Of a stretch of DNA of 64,000 nt, positions 35,369 through 44,043 are shown one piece after another. Numbering within the stretch: position 1 is the first letter of the stretch; every line of letters begins with the position of its first letter. A model generated the notes under the pieces. The model did no database searches, had not been told where the DNA came from, and saw only the letters and a list, made by a program, of their open reading frames with translations. Made by a program: the position numbers and the translations under genes. This stretch comes from Alphaproteobacteria bacterium (GTDB taxonomy: Bacteria > Myxococcota_A > UBA796 > GCA-2862545): the NCBI GenBank assembly GCA_020632875.1, contig JACKET010000001.1:186001-250000 (forward strand). Reading direction: 5' to 3'.

Positions 35369-35875
35369 TCAGCAATCTTCGAGCCAACCGCGGCGGGCGT
35401 CCGGAATCGCGTCGAAATCCGGGATGTAGGGCTTCAGGTCGAGCACGGGCGTGCCGTCGAGCAGATCGAGCCCCCGCACCCGCAGCACGTGGCCCTCGAC
35501 CCCGAGGACCTCGACCGCGGAGAGGCCGATGGGCACGGGCCGATGCGGGGCTCGCGTCGCGAACACGCCGCGCTTCGGGCCGCCGCGCGGCGGGCGCACG
35601 AGCGGGCGCTTCCGCGGGCCGTTCAGGTGGAACCACGAGACGATCCAGGCATGGCTGAATCCCGCGAGGTCCTGCAGGGCCTCGGCCGGCACCCGGTGCG
35701 GGAAGAGGTGCACCTCGCCCTCGGAGTCGTCGCGCTCGCGCACCGAGGTCATGCCGGGCTGGCGCGGCGTGCCGTGGCGCTGGAGGTACGCAGACCGCAC
35801 CACGCCGATGGGCTCGATGACCAGCCGGTCGGGGAACGGCACGGCGTCGGTGTACTCGCGGTCGTCTTCGTCCAT
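35369..35875 (-). CDS. trmO: tRNA (N6-threonylcarbamoyladenosine(37)-N6)-methyltransferase TrmO
   Basis: A 168-residue protein starting at the ATG at 35875 (GTG 35884 is possible). The TrmO/YaeB family is recognised from the N-terminal IEPIGVVRSAYLQRHGTPRQPG, then LAGFSHAWIVSWFHLN, RPPRGGPKRGVFATRAPHRPVPIGLSAVEVLGVEG and DLLDGTPVLDLKPYIPDFD. The enzyme uses S-adenosylmethionine to methylate t6A37 in tRNA-Thr, improving decoding. The product is shorter than the E. coli enzyme, as is common for proteins with only the core domain. It is divergent from the pap gene, with 44 bp between starts. Confidence 0.93.
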   Translation of the reverse strand: MDEDDREYTDAVPFPDRLVIEPIGVVRSAYLQRHGTPRQPGMTSVRERDDSEGEVHLFPHRVPAEALQDLAGFSHAWIVSWFHLNGPRKRPLVRPPRGGPKRGVFATRAPHRPVPIGLSAVEVLGVEGHVLRVRGLDLLDGTPVLDLKPYIPDFDAIPDARRGWLEDC

Positions 35876-35896
35876 GGGCGCCACGTAGCCTGGCAG

Positions 35897-35902
35897 TAGA
35901 AT
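35897..35902 (+). promoter_or_regulatory. TAGAAT -10-like element of the pap gene
   Basis: TAGAAT ends 17 bases before the GTG start at 35920, leaving room for a roughly 10-base leader with GGGAGG. No clear -35 is visible. The same hexamer with the same 17-base spacing precedes a tiny ORF at 61938. Confidence 0.45.
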
Positions 35903-35919
35903 CGCGGCGGGAGGTCCCC

Positions 35920-37416
35920 GTGTTCGAGACCGCAGAGCTGGGACGCACCGTCTCCAAGAAGGAATTCGACAAGCTGGAGCCGGACCTGCGCACCGAGCTC
36001 CTCATCACGCAGCGAGCCATCGCGAAGGCCGGGATCCCCGTCGTGGTCATCGTCTCGGGCGTGGAGGGAGCGGGGAAGGGCGACCTCGTGAACCGCCTGA
36101 CCTCGTGGATGGACGCGCGGGGGATGTCGGTGCACGTCTACTGGAGCTCCACCGACGAGGAACGCGAGAGGCCGCACTGGTGGCGGTTCTGGCGCACGAT
36201 GCCGCCGCGCGGGACCCTCGGGGTGCTCTTCGGGTCCTGGTACACCGACCCCATCGTCGAGCGCGCCTTCGACCGCATCGAGCCCGAGGCCTTCGAGACG
36301 GCGATGCACGAGATCAAGGCGTTCGAGCGGATGCTCTCGCAGGACGGCACGCTGTTCGTGAAGTTCTGGCTGCACCTGTCGAAAGACGCGCAGCACAAGC
36401 GCTGGAAGAGCGACGCGGCCATGGGGCGCAACTGGGAGGTCTCGCCGCTCACCGAGGAGTACGGCGCGCGGTACGACGCGTTCGAGGAGGCGTCCGAGGC
36501 CGCGCTCAGGCTCACCGACACGGGCGCGGCGCCCTGGTACGTCGTGGAGGCCGCAGATGCGCGCTACCGCGACCTGACGGTCGGCCGCACCCTGCTCAAC
36601 GCGATGCGGGCGCGCCTCACGGGCGCCCCGGCCGACGAGGGCCAGGCCGTCGCCGCGCTCGACCCGCCCGGCAAGCGACGGACGGTGCTCGACTCGGTGG
36701 ACCTCGAACGGTCCCTCGACAAGAAGACCTACGAGCGGCACCTCGCGCACTGGCAGACCGAGCTGAACCGGCTCACCTGGCTGGCCTACCGTGCCCGGCG
36801 CAGCACGGTCGTGGTGTTCGAGGGGTGGGACGCCGCGGGCAAGGGCGGCGCCATCCGGCGGGTGATCGAGCCCGTGGACCCGCGGCTGATGCGCGTCATC
36901 CCCATCGCCAGCCCGACCGACGAGGAGCGCGCGCAGCACTACCTGTGGCGGTTCTGGCGCCACCTGCCGCGCGCGGGCTTCCTGACGGTCTACGACCGGA
37001 GCTGGTACGGCCGGGTGCTCGTCGAGCGCGTCGAGGGCTTCGCGAAGCCGCCGGAGTGGCTGCGCTCGTACCACGAGATCAACACCTTCGAGCAGCAGCT
37101 CGTGCGCCACGGGATGACGGTCTCGAAGTTCTGGCTGCACATCAGCCCCGACGAGCAGCTGAAGCGCTTCGAGGAGCGAAAGAAGACGCCGTGGAAGGTG
37201 CACAAGATCACCGACGAGGACTGGCGGAACCGCAAGAAGTGGAAGGACTACGAGCTGGCGGTGAACGACATGGTCCAGCACACGAGCACCACCCTGGCGC
37301 CGTGGAACCTCGTGCCCGCGAACGACAAGCGGCTCGCGCGGATCGAGGTGCTCCGCTGCCTGTGCAATGCGGTCGGCGACACGCTCGACGAAGAGGTCGC
37401 GCAGCCGGAGCCGTAG
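35920..37416 (+). CDS. pap: Polyphosphate:AMP phosphotransferase (tandem PPK2 domains)
   Basis: A 498-residue protein from GTG at 35920 with GGGAGG six bases upstream. Two PPK2 domains lie in tandem (about residues 10-240 and 260-490), the layout of class II PPK2 enzymes that make ADP from AMP and polyphosphate. Walker A motifs are GVEGAGKGD and GWDAAGKGG. The second domain keeps the DRSWYGR motif, whereas the first has FGSWYTD. The Asp/Arg pair is therefore lost in the first copy, and the second copy is probably catalytic. FWRxxPxxG and KFWLHxS lid motifs occur in both. The enzyme links polyphosphate stores to nucleotide pools in the cytoplasm. Confidence 0.93.
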   Translation: MFETAELGRTVSKKEFDKLEPDLRTELLITQRAIAKAGIPVVVIVSGVEGAGKGDLVNRLTSWMDARGMSVHVYWSSTDEERERPHWWRFWRTMPPRGTLGVLFGSWYTDPIVERAFDRIEPEAFETAMHEIKAFERMLSQDGTLFVKFWLHLSKDAQHKRWKSDAAMGRNWEVSPLTEEYGARYDAFEEASEAALRLTDTGAAPWYVVEAADARYRDLTVGRTLLNAMRARLTGAPADEGQAVAALDPPGKRRTVLDSVDLERSLDKKTYERHLAHWQTELNRLTWLAYRARRSTVVVFEGWDAAGKGGAIRRVIEPVDPRLMRVIPIASPTDEERAQHYLWRFWRHLPRAGFLTVYDRSWYGRVLVERVEGFAKPPEWLRSYHEINTFEQQLVRHGMTVSKFWLHISPDEQLKRFEERKKTPWKVHKITDEDWRNRKKWKDYELAVNDMVQHTSTTLAPWNLVPANDKRLARIEVLRCLCNAVGDTLDEEVAQPEP

Positions 37417-37445
37417 CGGGGCATCCGGCAGGCGGCGCGTGCGGC

Positions 37446-37451
37446 TACAAT
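37446..37451 (+). promoter_or_regulatory. TACAAT -10-like element placed for a leaderless transcript
   Basis: TACAAT (five of six matches to consensus) ends six bases before the ATG at 37458, with no Shine-Dalgarno sequence in between. Initiation at the usual distance would begin the RNA at or next to the A of the ATG. Confidence 0.5.
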
Positions 37452-37457
37452 GCGTCC

Positions 37458-38393
37458 ATGACGAACCGCACGCTGCTCCTCGCCCTGCCCCTGCTCCTGC
37501 TCGGGTGCCCGTCCCAGAAGGATCTGGTCCCCGTCGAGACCGACGCCGACGCCGACGCGGACTCCGATGCCGATGCGGACTCCGATGCCGACACGGACTC
37601 CGACGCCGACACGGACGCGGATGCCGACACGGACGCCGACGCCGATGCGGATGCCGACGCCGATGCGGATGCCGACACCGACACCGACGTGCCGTTCTGC
37701 CCCGACGACGCGAGCGAGCCCAACGACGCCATCCCGATCGCGTACCCCATCGCGAACGGCAACGCGTTCCTCGTGAGCTACGCGAGCCCCGACTTCTGGC
37801 ACTTCGAGATCGAAGACGGCGGAACGGCGACGATCCGCGTCGACTTCTCGGCCGGGCAGGGGAACGTCGACCTCTACGGGCTCGCGGGCTCGGGGGCCGA
37901 GATCGCGGCCTCGGAGAGCACCGGGAACTTCGAGGAGATCACGCTCGTCAACGACCTCGGCGCCACCTACACCTACTACGCGCAGGTGGTGACGGACGAC
38001 GACTGCCAGACCTACGCGCTCACGGCGAACATCGTCGCGCCCGTGCCGTGCGGCGAAGACCTGTACGAGCCGAACGACACGTGGCAGACCGCGATGGCCG
38101 TGTTCCCGCCGGTCGACCTGGCGCTCACGCAGGCCTCCGACCGCGACTTCTTCCAGTTCTTCGTCGCCAACGGGCAGACGATGACCGTCAATCTCGCGTT
38201 CTCCGACGCCGAGGGCGACATCGACCTCTACATCCGCAATCCGAACGGGTCCGTCGTCGGCGTGTCGGGCTCGGTGGACGACGACGAGAGCTACACGTTC
38301 ACGAACACCACGGGCCAGGGCGCGTTCTACTACGCAGAGGCCCGCCTGCAGGACAACTCGCCCTGCGTCCAGTACACGCTGACCACGCAGTAG
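37458..38393 (+). CDS. Lipoprotein with Asp-alternating spacer and two PPC-like domains
   Basis: A 311-residue product. The signal MTNRTLLLALPLLLLGC is a lipobox. About 50 residues of alternating Asp/Ala/Thr/Ser follow (residues 27-77). Two PPC-like beta domains come next, each starting with EPND (ASEPNDAIPIAYPIANG and LYEPNDTWQTAMAVFP) and ending in strands typical of bacterial pre-peptidase C-terminal domains (IDLYIRNPNGSVVG). No catalytic domain is present, so it may be a surface binding or structural protein. It lies 41 bp behind pap but appears to have its own -10 element. Confidence 0.84.
   Translation: MTNRTLLLALPLLLLGCPSQKDLVPVETDADADADSDADADSDADTDSDADTDADADTDADADADADADADADTDTDVPFCPDDASEPNDAIPIAYPIANGNAFLVSYASPDFWHFEIEDGGTATIRVDFSAGQGNVDLYGLAGSGAEIAASESTGNFEEITLVNDLGATYTYYAQVVTDDDCQTYALTANIVAPVPCGEDLYEPNDTWQTAMAVFPPVDLALTQASDRDFFQFFVANGQTMTVNLAFSDAEGDIDLYIRNPNGSVVGVSGSVDDDESYTFTNTTGQGAFYYAEARLQDNSPCVQYTLTTQ
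37537..37689 (+). repeat. Coding (Asp-X)n repeat, about 50 residues
   Basis: Alternating GAC/GAT codons with GCC, GCG, ACG, ACC and TCC, directly after the lipoprotein signal. It is the shortest of three such tracts in the window. Confidence 0.88.
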
Positions 38394-38444
38394 CGGGGTG
38401 TGCGCGGCTCCGTGGGTGACTACGGTCGCCGCTCGGAGGTCGGC

Positions 38445-39104
38445 ATGGCGACAGTGGTGGTGACCGGCGCGAACCGCGGCATCGGTCTCGAGCTCGTGAA
38501 GCGCTTCGCGGCGCGCAGCGACACGGTGATCGCGGCGTGCCGCAAGGGCTCGGCCGAGCTCGACGCGCTGGGCGTGCGGGTCGAGCCCCTCGACGTCGCG
38601 GATGCGGTGTCGGTCGCGGCATTCGCGAAGCGGCTCGAAGGCGTGGCCGTCGACGTGTTGGTGAACAACGCGGGCATCCTGTCGCGCGAGTCCCTCGAAG
38701 ACCTCGACGAAGCGCGGATCCGGCGCCAGTTCGAGGTGAACGCGATGGGCCCGCTCCGGGTGACGCACGCGCTGCGCGGGAACCTCGCTCGGGGGGCGAA
38801 GGTCGCGATCGTCACGAGCCGCATGGGCTCGGTGGCCGACAACACGTCGGGCGGGATGTACGGCTACCGGATGAGCAAGGCCGCCGTGAACATGGCGGGC
38901 GTGTCGCTGGCCCACGACCTCGAGCCGCGCGGGGTGAGCGTCATCCTGCTGCACCCGGGCTACGTCCGCACGGGAATGACCGGCGGCAGCGGGTTCATCG
39001 ACGCGGACGAGGCGGCCGACGGGCTGTTGTCCCGGATCGACGAGCTGACGCCGCAGACGTCCGGCACGTTCCGCCACCAGAACGGCGACCACCTGCGGTG
39101 GTGA
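38445..39104 (+). CDS. Short-chain dehydrogenase/reductase
   Basis: A 219-residue protein with ATG at 38445, GGAGG six bases upstream and a TACGGT -10-like element 18 bases before the start. The Rossmann motif TGANRGIG (residues 7-14), NNAG (near 82), the catalytic Ser in VTSRMGS and YRMSK (YxxxK near 143) define a classical SDR. The sequence is close in style to the subgroup of short SDRs related to C-factor/CsgA of myxobacteria (NNAGILSRESLED, YGYRMSKAAVNM). That is a family resemblance only. Substrate unknown; the cofactor is probably NAD(P)H in the cytoplasm. Confidence 0.9.
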   Translation: MATVVVTGANRGIGLELVKRFAARSDTVIAACRKGSAELDALGVRVEPLDVADAVSVAAFAKRLEGVAVDVLVNNAGILSRESLEDLDEARIRRQFEVNAMGPLRVTHALRGNLARGAKVAIVTSRMGSVADNTSGGMYGYRMSKAAVNMAGVSLAHDLEPRGVSVILLHPGYVRTGMTGGSGFIDADEAADGLLSRIDELTPQTSGTFRHQNGDHLRW

Positions 39105-39183
39105 CAAATCCCTGACGCACGCTCGACGTTCCTCTGACGAACGATCGCGCGCCAGTGGGTTCGTATGGAGTGAGGAGAGAGCC

Positions 39184-39384
39184 GTGCTCCCGAGGTCCAC
39201 CACCACACGCACCATGTTGCTCGCGGTCGTCGTCATGGCGATCGCCTGGGCTCTGTGGCCCGGTCCGTCCGATGCGGCCCGGTCGAAGCGTGGGGCTGCG
39301 ACGGCCCCCTCCGAACGGTCGGTCCTCCACGTCCAGCCCACCGAGGACGAGGCGCCCGCTCCGGCGCCGCACGAGAGCACCTGA
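39184..39384 (+). CDS. Small exported or membrane-anchored protein (66 aa)
   Basis: Starts with GTG at 39184, with GAGGAGAG seven bases before. A hydrophobic segment MLLAVVVMAIAWALWP follows the basic start. After a possible cleavage at SDAA there are about 35 residues rich in Ala, Pro, Glu and Arg. It ends five bases before the ATG of the ankyrin/LRR gene, so the two are probably co-transcribed. No family was recognised. The good ribosome site argues that it is real. Confidence 0.55.
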   Translation: MLPRSTTTRTMLLAVVVMAIAWALWPGPSDAARSKRGAATAPSERSVLHVQPTEDEAPAPAPHEST

Positions 39385-39389
39385 GCGCG

Positions 39390-41708
39390 ATGTCGCTCGA
39401 AGCGCTCGAGGCCCGGTTCCTGGTGCAGCGCCGGCCGGACCTGCCGCGGTTCCGGACGCTCGCGCGCGACGCCGTCGACGTGGCGGACCTGTGGCACCAG
39501 CTGCTCCAGCAAGCCCCGGTCCTTCGTGAAGGGGCCGCGCACAGGGCGTTCGCGCTCGGGCCGAGCGAGCGGGGCGTTCAGGACGAGCGGATCCTCGACC
39601 TGCACATGGATCGGCCCCGCCCCGTGGGCGCGCTGCCGGGGAACAAGGCCTTCGCGTGCATGGTGGCGAGCGCCGCGGAGCACGTAGTGGAGGCCGAGCA
39701 TCACGCCCGGCGGCTCGCGGCGGCGCTGTGGTCCGACCTCCGGAGGGAGGGTCCGCCGGTGCAGGTCGTGTGGAAGCACTCGAGCTGGGGGTCCACGGGA
39801 TGGCAGCGCCACGAGCCCGTGATCCGCGGGCTCGAGCTGGCCGTGGAGGGCCACGGCGCCGCGGTACCCGACACCCTCACCGGCGCCTTCCGGTGGGTGT
39901 ACGCCGCCGCCGCGCGAGCCGCGGCCCGGGACGCCGCGAAGCCCGACCGCATGGGGCTGTACGCGCCGTTCGTCGCGCTGTGGTCGACCGGCTGCGGGGT
40001 GTCCGCGATCAACGACGACTGCATCGTGCTGTTCCTCGGCGAGCGCGAGCGGGTGCCGACCCGGCTCGCGCAGGTGCGCGAGAAGGGCGCCGACGCGGCC
40101 CTGTTCGCGGCTGCGGCGCGCTGTGATGCAGGCGGGATCGCGCGGGCGCTCTCGCGGGGAGCGGATCCGAACGCCCGCAAGGAATCGACGGTGCTGCACC
40201 GGGCCGTGGCGGGTGCGGGTGGCCATCCGACCTACGCACGTCCCCGGCTGATCGCGGCCCTGGGACCGTTGATCGCCGCGGGCGCAGACCCGCACCGCGG
40301 CGACCACGGCGGACGCACCCCCGTCTCGCTCGTCGCGCACCACCCGGAGGTGCTGGACGCCCTCGTCGGATGGGGTGTGGACCTCGATGCGCGCGGGCCC
40401 TTCGGACGCACGGCGCTGCACCACGTGGCCCGGTACCACCACCAGCCCGCGGCCCTCCGCCACCTGCTCGACCGCGGCGCGGATCCGAACGCCCGCGACG
40501 CGCTCGGGTGGACGGCGCTGCACCACGCGGCGGCGGCGGGGATCGCGCCGGGTGTCGCCCTGCTGCTCGACCGCGACGCGGACCCCGTCGCCCGCACGCT
40601 GACCGGGCGCACGCCGCGCGACCTCGTGCCGGCCTCCGCGACCGATGCCATCTTCCTTCGACTCCCGGAGAGGCCGAGACCGGCGCGGGACCCCGTCCTG
40701 CCGGCGCTCCTGACGGTCCCCCGCGCGTTGGTCGAGCCCGTGCTGGCCGGCGAGGACGCGGCGTGGTCCGTGCTCGCCGACTGGCTCGAGGAGCAGGGCG
40801 ATCCGCGCGGCGAGGCCATCGCGCTCGCCTCTGCGGGGATGCCGGGCGAGGCCGTCGACCTCCTCCAGGCGACCGCCGAGGGCTGGTACGCGCCCCTCCT
40901 GTCGGTCGCTCCGTCCGTCGAGGCGCTGCTGACCTCCCAGGACGCCTCCCTCGAGCTCGAGCACGGCTTCGTCCGGGAGGTCGTGCTCCGGCGGTCCGTC
41001 GCGGCCGTGCCCGGCGCGCTCGCCTTGCTGTCCTCGCCCGCCGGGGCCTTCGTGCACGTGCTCCGGGCGGAGGGCGACGCCGGAGGCCCCTTGCTGGCGG
41101 GCCTCTCCGACGTGCGGTCCACGAGCCTGAGGCGGCTCCGCATCCACCTCACCGGCGCCGTCGGGTCGCCCATCGACCTGTCCCATCTCCGCTCGCTGGT
41201 CTCCCTGACGCTGCGCGGTCCCGCGCTCGAGGGGCTCGACATCCGGTCGGCGTCGCTGCGGTCCCTCTCGGTGCACCTGCCGTTCCTGCGGAACGCGCCT
41301 CTCGGCGCGCCCATCGCGCACCTCGAGACCCCCTCGCTCGCGTCCCTGTCGCTCGTGCTGCACCGCGATCCCGACGGGGCGGCGATCGCGCTGATCGAGC
41401 GGCTCGCCTGGGAGGCGCCGGCCCTCGAGAACCTCCACCTGCGGCCGGCGAGCACGTCCCTCGTGAACGCGCTCGTGGAGTCGGGGGTCGTGCGTCGCCT
41501 CCGGTCGCTGCGGCTCGACTCCATGTTCCCCCGCGGCGTCCAGGAGATCGCGGAGCGCTCCTCGCCGTTCGCGCACCTCGACGAGCTCGCGATCTCGGTG
41601 CTCGACGCGGATCGCGAAGCGCGCCGCGGGCTGGAGCGATCCCTCGGCGTCCTCCCCAACGCGCGCCTGAAAGGGATCAGCTACCGGTCCGCAGGTGGCT
41701 ACGGGTGA
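39390..41708 (+). CDS. Ankyrin-repeat / TIGR02996 / LRR-like mosaic protein (772 aa)
   Basis: Start at the ATG at 39390. Residues 1-235 form an unrecognised alpha/beta region. Ankyrin repeats follow (about 235-420): DAALFAAAARCDAGGIARALSRGADPNARKE, HRAVAGAGGH, GRTALHHVARYHH and GWTALHHAAAAGIAPGVALLL. Around residue 455 the segment LAGEDAAWSVLADWLEEQGDPRGEAIALA is the TIGR02996 repeat-companion motif, well known from myxobacteria. The C-terminal 300 residues are irregular leucine-rich repeats (LRRLRIHLTG, LRSLVSLTLRGPALEGLDI and similar). No signal peptide. It is probably a cytosolic protein-interaction scaffold; partner unknown. The mix of three repeat classes in one chain is unusual. Confidence 0.82.
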   Translation: MSLEALEARFLVQRRPDLPRFRTLARDAVDVADLWHQLLQQAPVLREGAAHRAFALGPSERGVQDERILDLHMDRPRPVGALPGNKAFACMVASAAEHVVEAEHHARRLAAALWSDLRREGPPVQVVWKHSSWGSTGWQRHEPVIRGLELAVEGHGAAVPDTLTGAFRWVYAAAARAAARDAAKPDRMGLYAPFVALWSTGCGVSAINDDCIVLFLGERERVPTRLAQVREKGADAALFAAAARCDAGGIARALSRGADPNARKESTVLHRAVAGAGGHPTYARPRLIAALGPLIAAGADPHRGDHGGRTPVSLVAHHPEVLDALVGWGVDLDARGPFGRTALHHVARYHHQPAALRHLLDRGADPNARDALGWTALHHAAAAGIAPGVALLLDRDADPVARTLTGRTPRDLVPASATDAIFLRLPERPRPARDPVLPALLTVPRALVEPVLAGEDAAWSVLADWLEEQGDPRGEAIALASAGMPGEAVDLLQATAEGWYAPLLSVAPSVEALLTSQDASLELEHGFVREVVLRRSVAAVPGALALLSSPAGAFVHVLRAEGDAGGPLLAGLSDVRSTSLRRLRIHLTGAVGSPIDLSHLRSLVSLTLRGPALEGLDIRSASLRSLSVHLPFLRNAPLGAPIAHLETPSLASLSLVLHRDPDGAAIALIERLAWEAPALENLHLRPASTSLVNALVESGVVRRLRSLRLDSMFPRGVQEIAERSSPFAHLDELAISVLDADREARRGLERSLGVLPNARLKGISYRSAGGYG

Positions 41709-41750
41709 GTGACCCCTCGCGTAGCGTTTCCCCGAACCCTGGAGCCCCCG

Positions 41751-42149
41751 ATGGCCGACGACCTCCCCGAAGACGAAGCGGGCTGGCGTGTGAAGCTCAC
41801 GCCGATGCAGTTCCACGTGCTCCGCGAAGCCGGCACCGAGCGCGCGTTCACCGGCGCGTTCTGGAACACGAAGACGCCCGGGACCTACCGCTGCGCGGGC
41901 TGCGGCACGGTGTTGTTCCGGTCGGAGGAGAAGTTCGACTCGGGCTGCGGGTGGCCGTCGTTCACGCGCGGCCACGAGGCCGGCACGATCACCGAGCACG
42001 TCGATCGATCGCACGGGATGATCCGCACCGAGGTGCGGTGTACCGCCTGCGAAGGGCACCTCGGGCACGTCTTCCCCGACGGCCCGCCGCCGCTCCGCAC
42101 GCGGTACTGCATCAACAGCGCATCGCTCACCTTCGAAGCCGACGACTGA
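41751..42149 (+). CDS. msrB: Peptide-methionine (R)-S-oxide reductase MsrB
   Basis: A 132-residue protein with ATG at 41751 and GGAG seven bases upstream; a TAGCGT -10-like hexamer lies 23 bases before the start. Family motifs are GTYRCAGCGTVLFRSEEKFDS (first zinc CxxC), GCGWPSF, RCTACEGHLGHVFPDGP (second CxxC and HLGHVF) and the catalytic RYCINSASL. It reduces methionine-R-sulfoxide in proteins with thioredoxin as donor. The length is the norm for a single-domain MsrB. It is followed by an 11-bp-stem hairpin before korA. Confidence 0.96.
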   Translation: MADDLPEDEAGWRVKLTPMQFHVLREAGTERAFTGAFWNTKTPGTYRCAGCGTVLFRSEEKFDSGCGWPSFTRGHEAGTITEHVDRSHGMIRTEVRCTACEGHLGHVFPDGPPPLRTRYCINSASLTFEADD

Positions 42150-42151
42150 CT

Positions 42152-42183
42152 TCGATCCGAGGTTTGCCACAGCCTCGGATCGA
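42152..42183 (+). terminator. 11-bp inverted repeat between msrB and korA
   Basis: TCGATCCGAGG at 42152-42162 and its perfect complement at 42173-42183, with a 10-base loop. It begins three bases after the msrB stop codon and ends 30 bases before the korA start. No T-run follows. It could act as a Rho-assisted terminator or as an operator for korAB. Confidence 0.5.
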
Positions 42184-42213
42184 GTGCGTTACTTGCCCCG
42201 GTCTGGAGGCACC

Positions 42214-44043
42214 TTGAGCGACTCGACGCAGACCGCAACGAACGTCGTCATCCGCTTCGCCGGCGATTCCGGCGACGGCATGCAGCTCGTGGGCGGGCAG
42301 TTCACCCGCACGACCGCGTTGCTGGGCAACGACCTCGCGACCCTTCCCGATTTCCCTGCCGAGATCCGGGCGCCCGCGGGCACCCGCGAAGGCGTGAGTG
42401 GGTTCCAGATCCACTTCGCCGATCACGACATCTTCACGCCGGGCGACGAGACCGACGCGCTGGTCGCGATGAACGCCGCGGCGCTCGTCACGAACCTCGC
42501 GCGGCTGCGGCCCGGCGGGCTCGTCATCGTGAACTCCGACGGCTTCGGCTCGGGCGACCTGTCGAAGGCCCGGCTCGACCACAACCCGCTCGAAGACGAC
42601 ACGCTGGCCGGCTACCGCGCCGTGCACGCGCCGATCACCACGCTCACCCGCAACGCGGTCGAGCACCTCGGCCTCTCCACGAAAGAGGCGGATCGCTGCA
42701 AGAACTTCTTCGCGCTCGGCATGGTCTACTGGATCTACGGGCGTCCGCTGAAGCCGACCGAAGACTGGCTCACCGCGAAGTTCTCGAAGAAGCCCGAGAT
42801 CCTCGACGCGAACCTCTCCGCGCTCCGCGCCGGCCGCAACTACTCGCAGACCATCGAGCTGTTCCAGGCGACCTACGAGGTGCCCAAGGCCGACTTCCGC
42901 AAGGGCCGGTACCGCAACATCACCGGCAACTCCGCGCTCGCGATCGGCCTCGCCGCCGCGGCCCAGAAGACCGGCCAGACGCTGTTCTACGGCAGCTACC
43001 CGATCACCCCGGCCTCCGACATCCTCCACGCGCTGGCGCCGTTCAAGCAGTACGGCGTCGCGACGTTCCAGGCCGAAGACGAGATCGCCGCGGTCTGTGC
43101 GGCCATCGGCGCCTCGTACGGCGGCTCGATCGGCGTCACCGGCACCTCCGGGCCCGGCGTGGCGCTGAAGGGCGAGGCCATCGGGCTCGCCGTGATGGCC
43201 GAGCTCCCGCTCGTCGTCATCTGCGTGCAGCGCGGCGGCCCCAGCACCGGGCTCCCCACCAAGACCGAGCAGGCCGACCTGCTGCAGGCACTCTACGGGC
43301 GCAACGGCGAGGCGCCCTGCGCCGTGATCGCCCCGCGCAGCCCGTCGGATTGCTTCGCCACCGCGATCGAGGCCGTGAAGTTCGCGGTCGAGGGCATGCT
43401 GCCCGTCTTCATCATGAGCGACGGCTACATCGGCAACGGCGCCGAGCCGTGGCCCGTGCCCGACGTGGCGAGCCTGCCCGACATCACCCCGGGCTTCCGC
43501 ACCGATCCCGAGGGGTTCCTGCCCTACGAGCGCGACCCCGAGACGCTCTCGCGTCCGTGGGCCGTTCCGGGCACGCCGGGGATGGAGCACCGCATCGGCG
43601 GTCTCGAGAAGCAGGACGGCACCGGCAACGTCTCGTACGACCCGCTGAACCACGAGCACATGTGCAGGGTGCGCGCCGAGAAGGTGCAGCGCCTGCAGCG
43701 CTTCATCCCGCCCATCGAGGTCCATGGCGACGCCGAGGGCACGCTGGTCGTCGGCTGGGGTGGCACGTGGGGCGCCATCCGCTCCGGCGTCGACGTGTGC
43801 CGCCGCGAAGGGCTGAAGGTCGGGCAGATCCACCTGCGCCACCTCAACCCGCTGCCCGCCGACCTCGGCGACATCCTCGCGCGCTACGATCGGGTGCTCG
43901 TGCCCGAGCTCAACCTCGGCCAGCTCTCGAAGGTCCTGCGCGACGCCTACCTCGTCGACGCCCACTCGTTCTGCAAGATCCAGGGTCAGCCGTTCCTCAC
44001 CCGTGAGATCGCTGACGCCATCCGCCAGGAGGCCACCCGATGA
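42214..44043 (+). CDS. korA: 2-oxoacid:ferredoxin oxidoreductase, fused gamma-alpha subunit (KorA)
   Basis: A 609-residue protein from TTG at 42214, chosen because GGAGG stands just upstream (an open GTG at 42184 lacks one). Residues about 10-195 are the gamma domain (VIRFAGDSGDGMQLVGGQFT and the APAGTREGVSGFQ loop). From about 235 the alpha domain begins with YPITPASDIL, followed by EDEIAAVCAAIGASYGG and GTSGPGVALKGEA. This gamma-alpha fusion with a separate beta subunit is the 2-oxoglutarate:ferredoxin oxidoreductase layout, producing succinyl-CoA, CO2 and reduced ferredoxin. The 2-oxoglutarate preference is inferred. The stop overlaps korB as ATGA. Confidence 0.93.
   Translation: MSDSTQTATNVVIRFAGDSGDGMQLVGGQFTRTTALLGNDLATLPDFPAEIRAPAGTREGVSGFQIHFADHDIFTPGDETDALVAMNAAALVTNLARLRPGGLVIVNSDGFGSGDLSKARLDHNPLEDDTLAGYRAVHAPITTLTRNAVEHLGLSTKEADRCKNFFALGMVYWIYGRPLKPTEDWLTAKFSKKPEILDANLSALRAGRNYSQTIELFQATYEVPKADFRKGRYRNITGNSALAIGLAAAAQKTGQTLFYGSYPITPASDILHALAPFKQYGVATFQAEDEIAAVCAAIGASYGGSIGVTGTSGPGVALKGEAIGLAVMAELPLVVICVQRGGPSTGLPTKTEQADLLQALYGRNGEAPCAVIAPRSPSDCFATAIEAVKFAVEGMLPVFIMSDGYIGNGAEPWPVPDVASLPDITPGFRTDPEGFLPYERDPETLSRPWAVPGTPGMEHRIGGLEKQDGTGNVSYDPLNHEHMCRVRAEKVQRLQRFIPPIEVHGDAEGTLVVGWGGTWGAIRSGVDVCRREGLKVGQIHLRHLNPLPADLGDILARYDRVLVPELNLGQLSKVLRDAYLVDAHSFCKIQGQPFLTREIADAIRQEATR

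Noticed and set aside
37248..42170. Very long minus-strand open frame opposite pap, SDR, ankyrin and msrB genes
   Set aside because: It runs antisense to several genes with clear domains and has the Arg/His/Val-rich composition of a GC-rich shadow frame. Similar shadows at 1776-4064, 20209-23766, 32227-33681 and 50093-53860 were dropped for the same reason.
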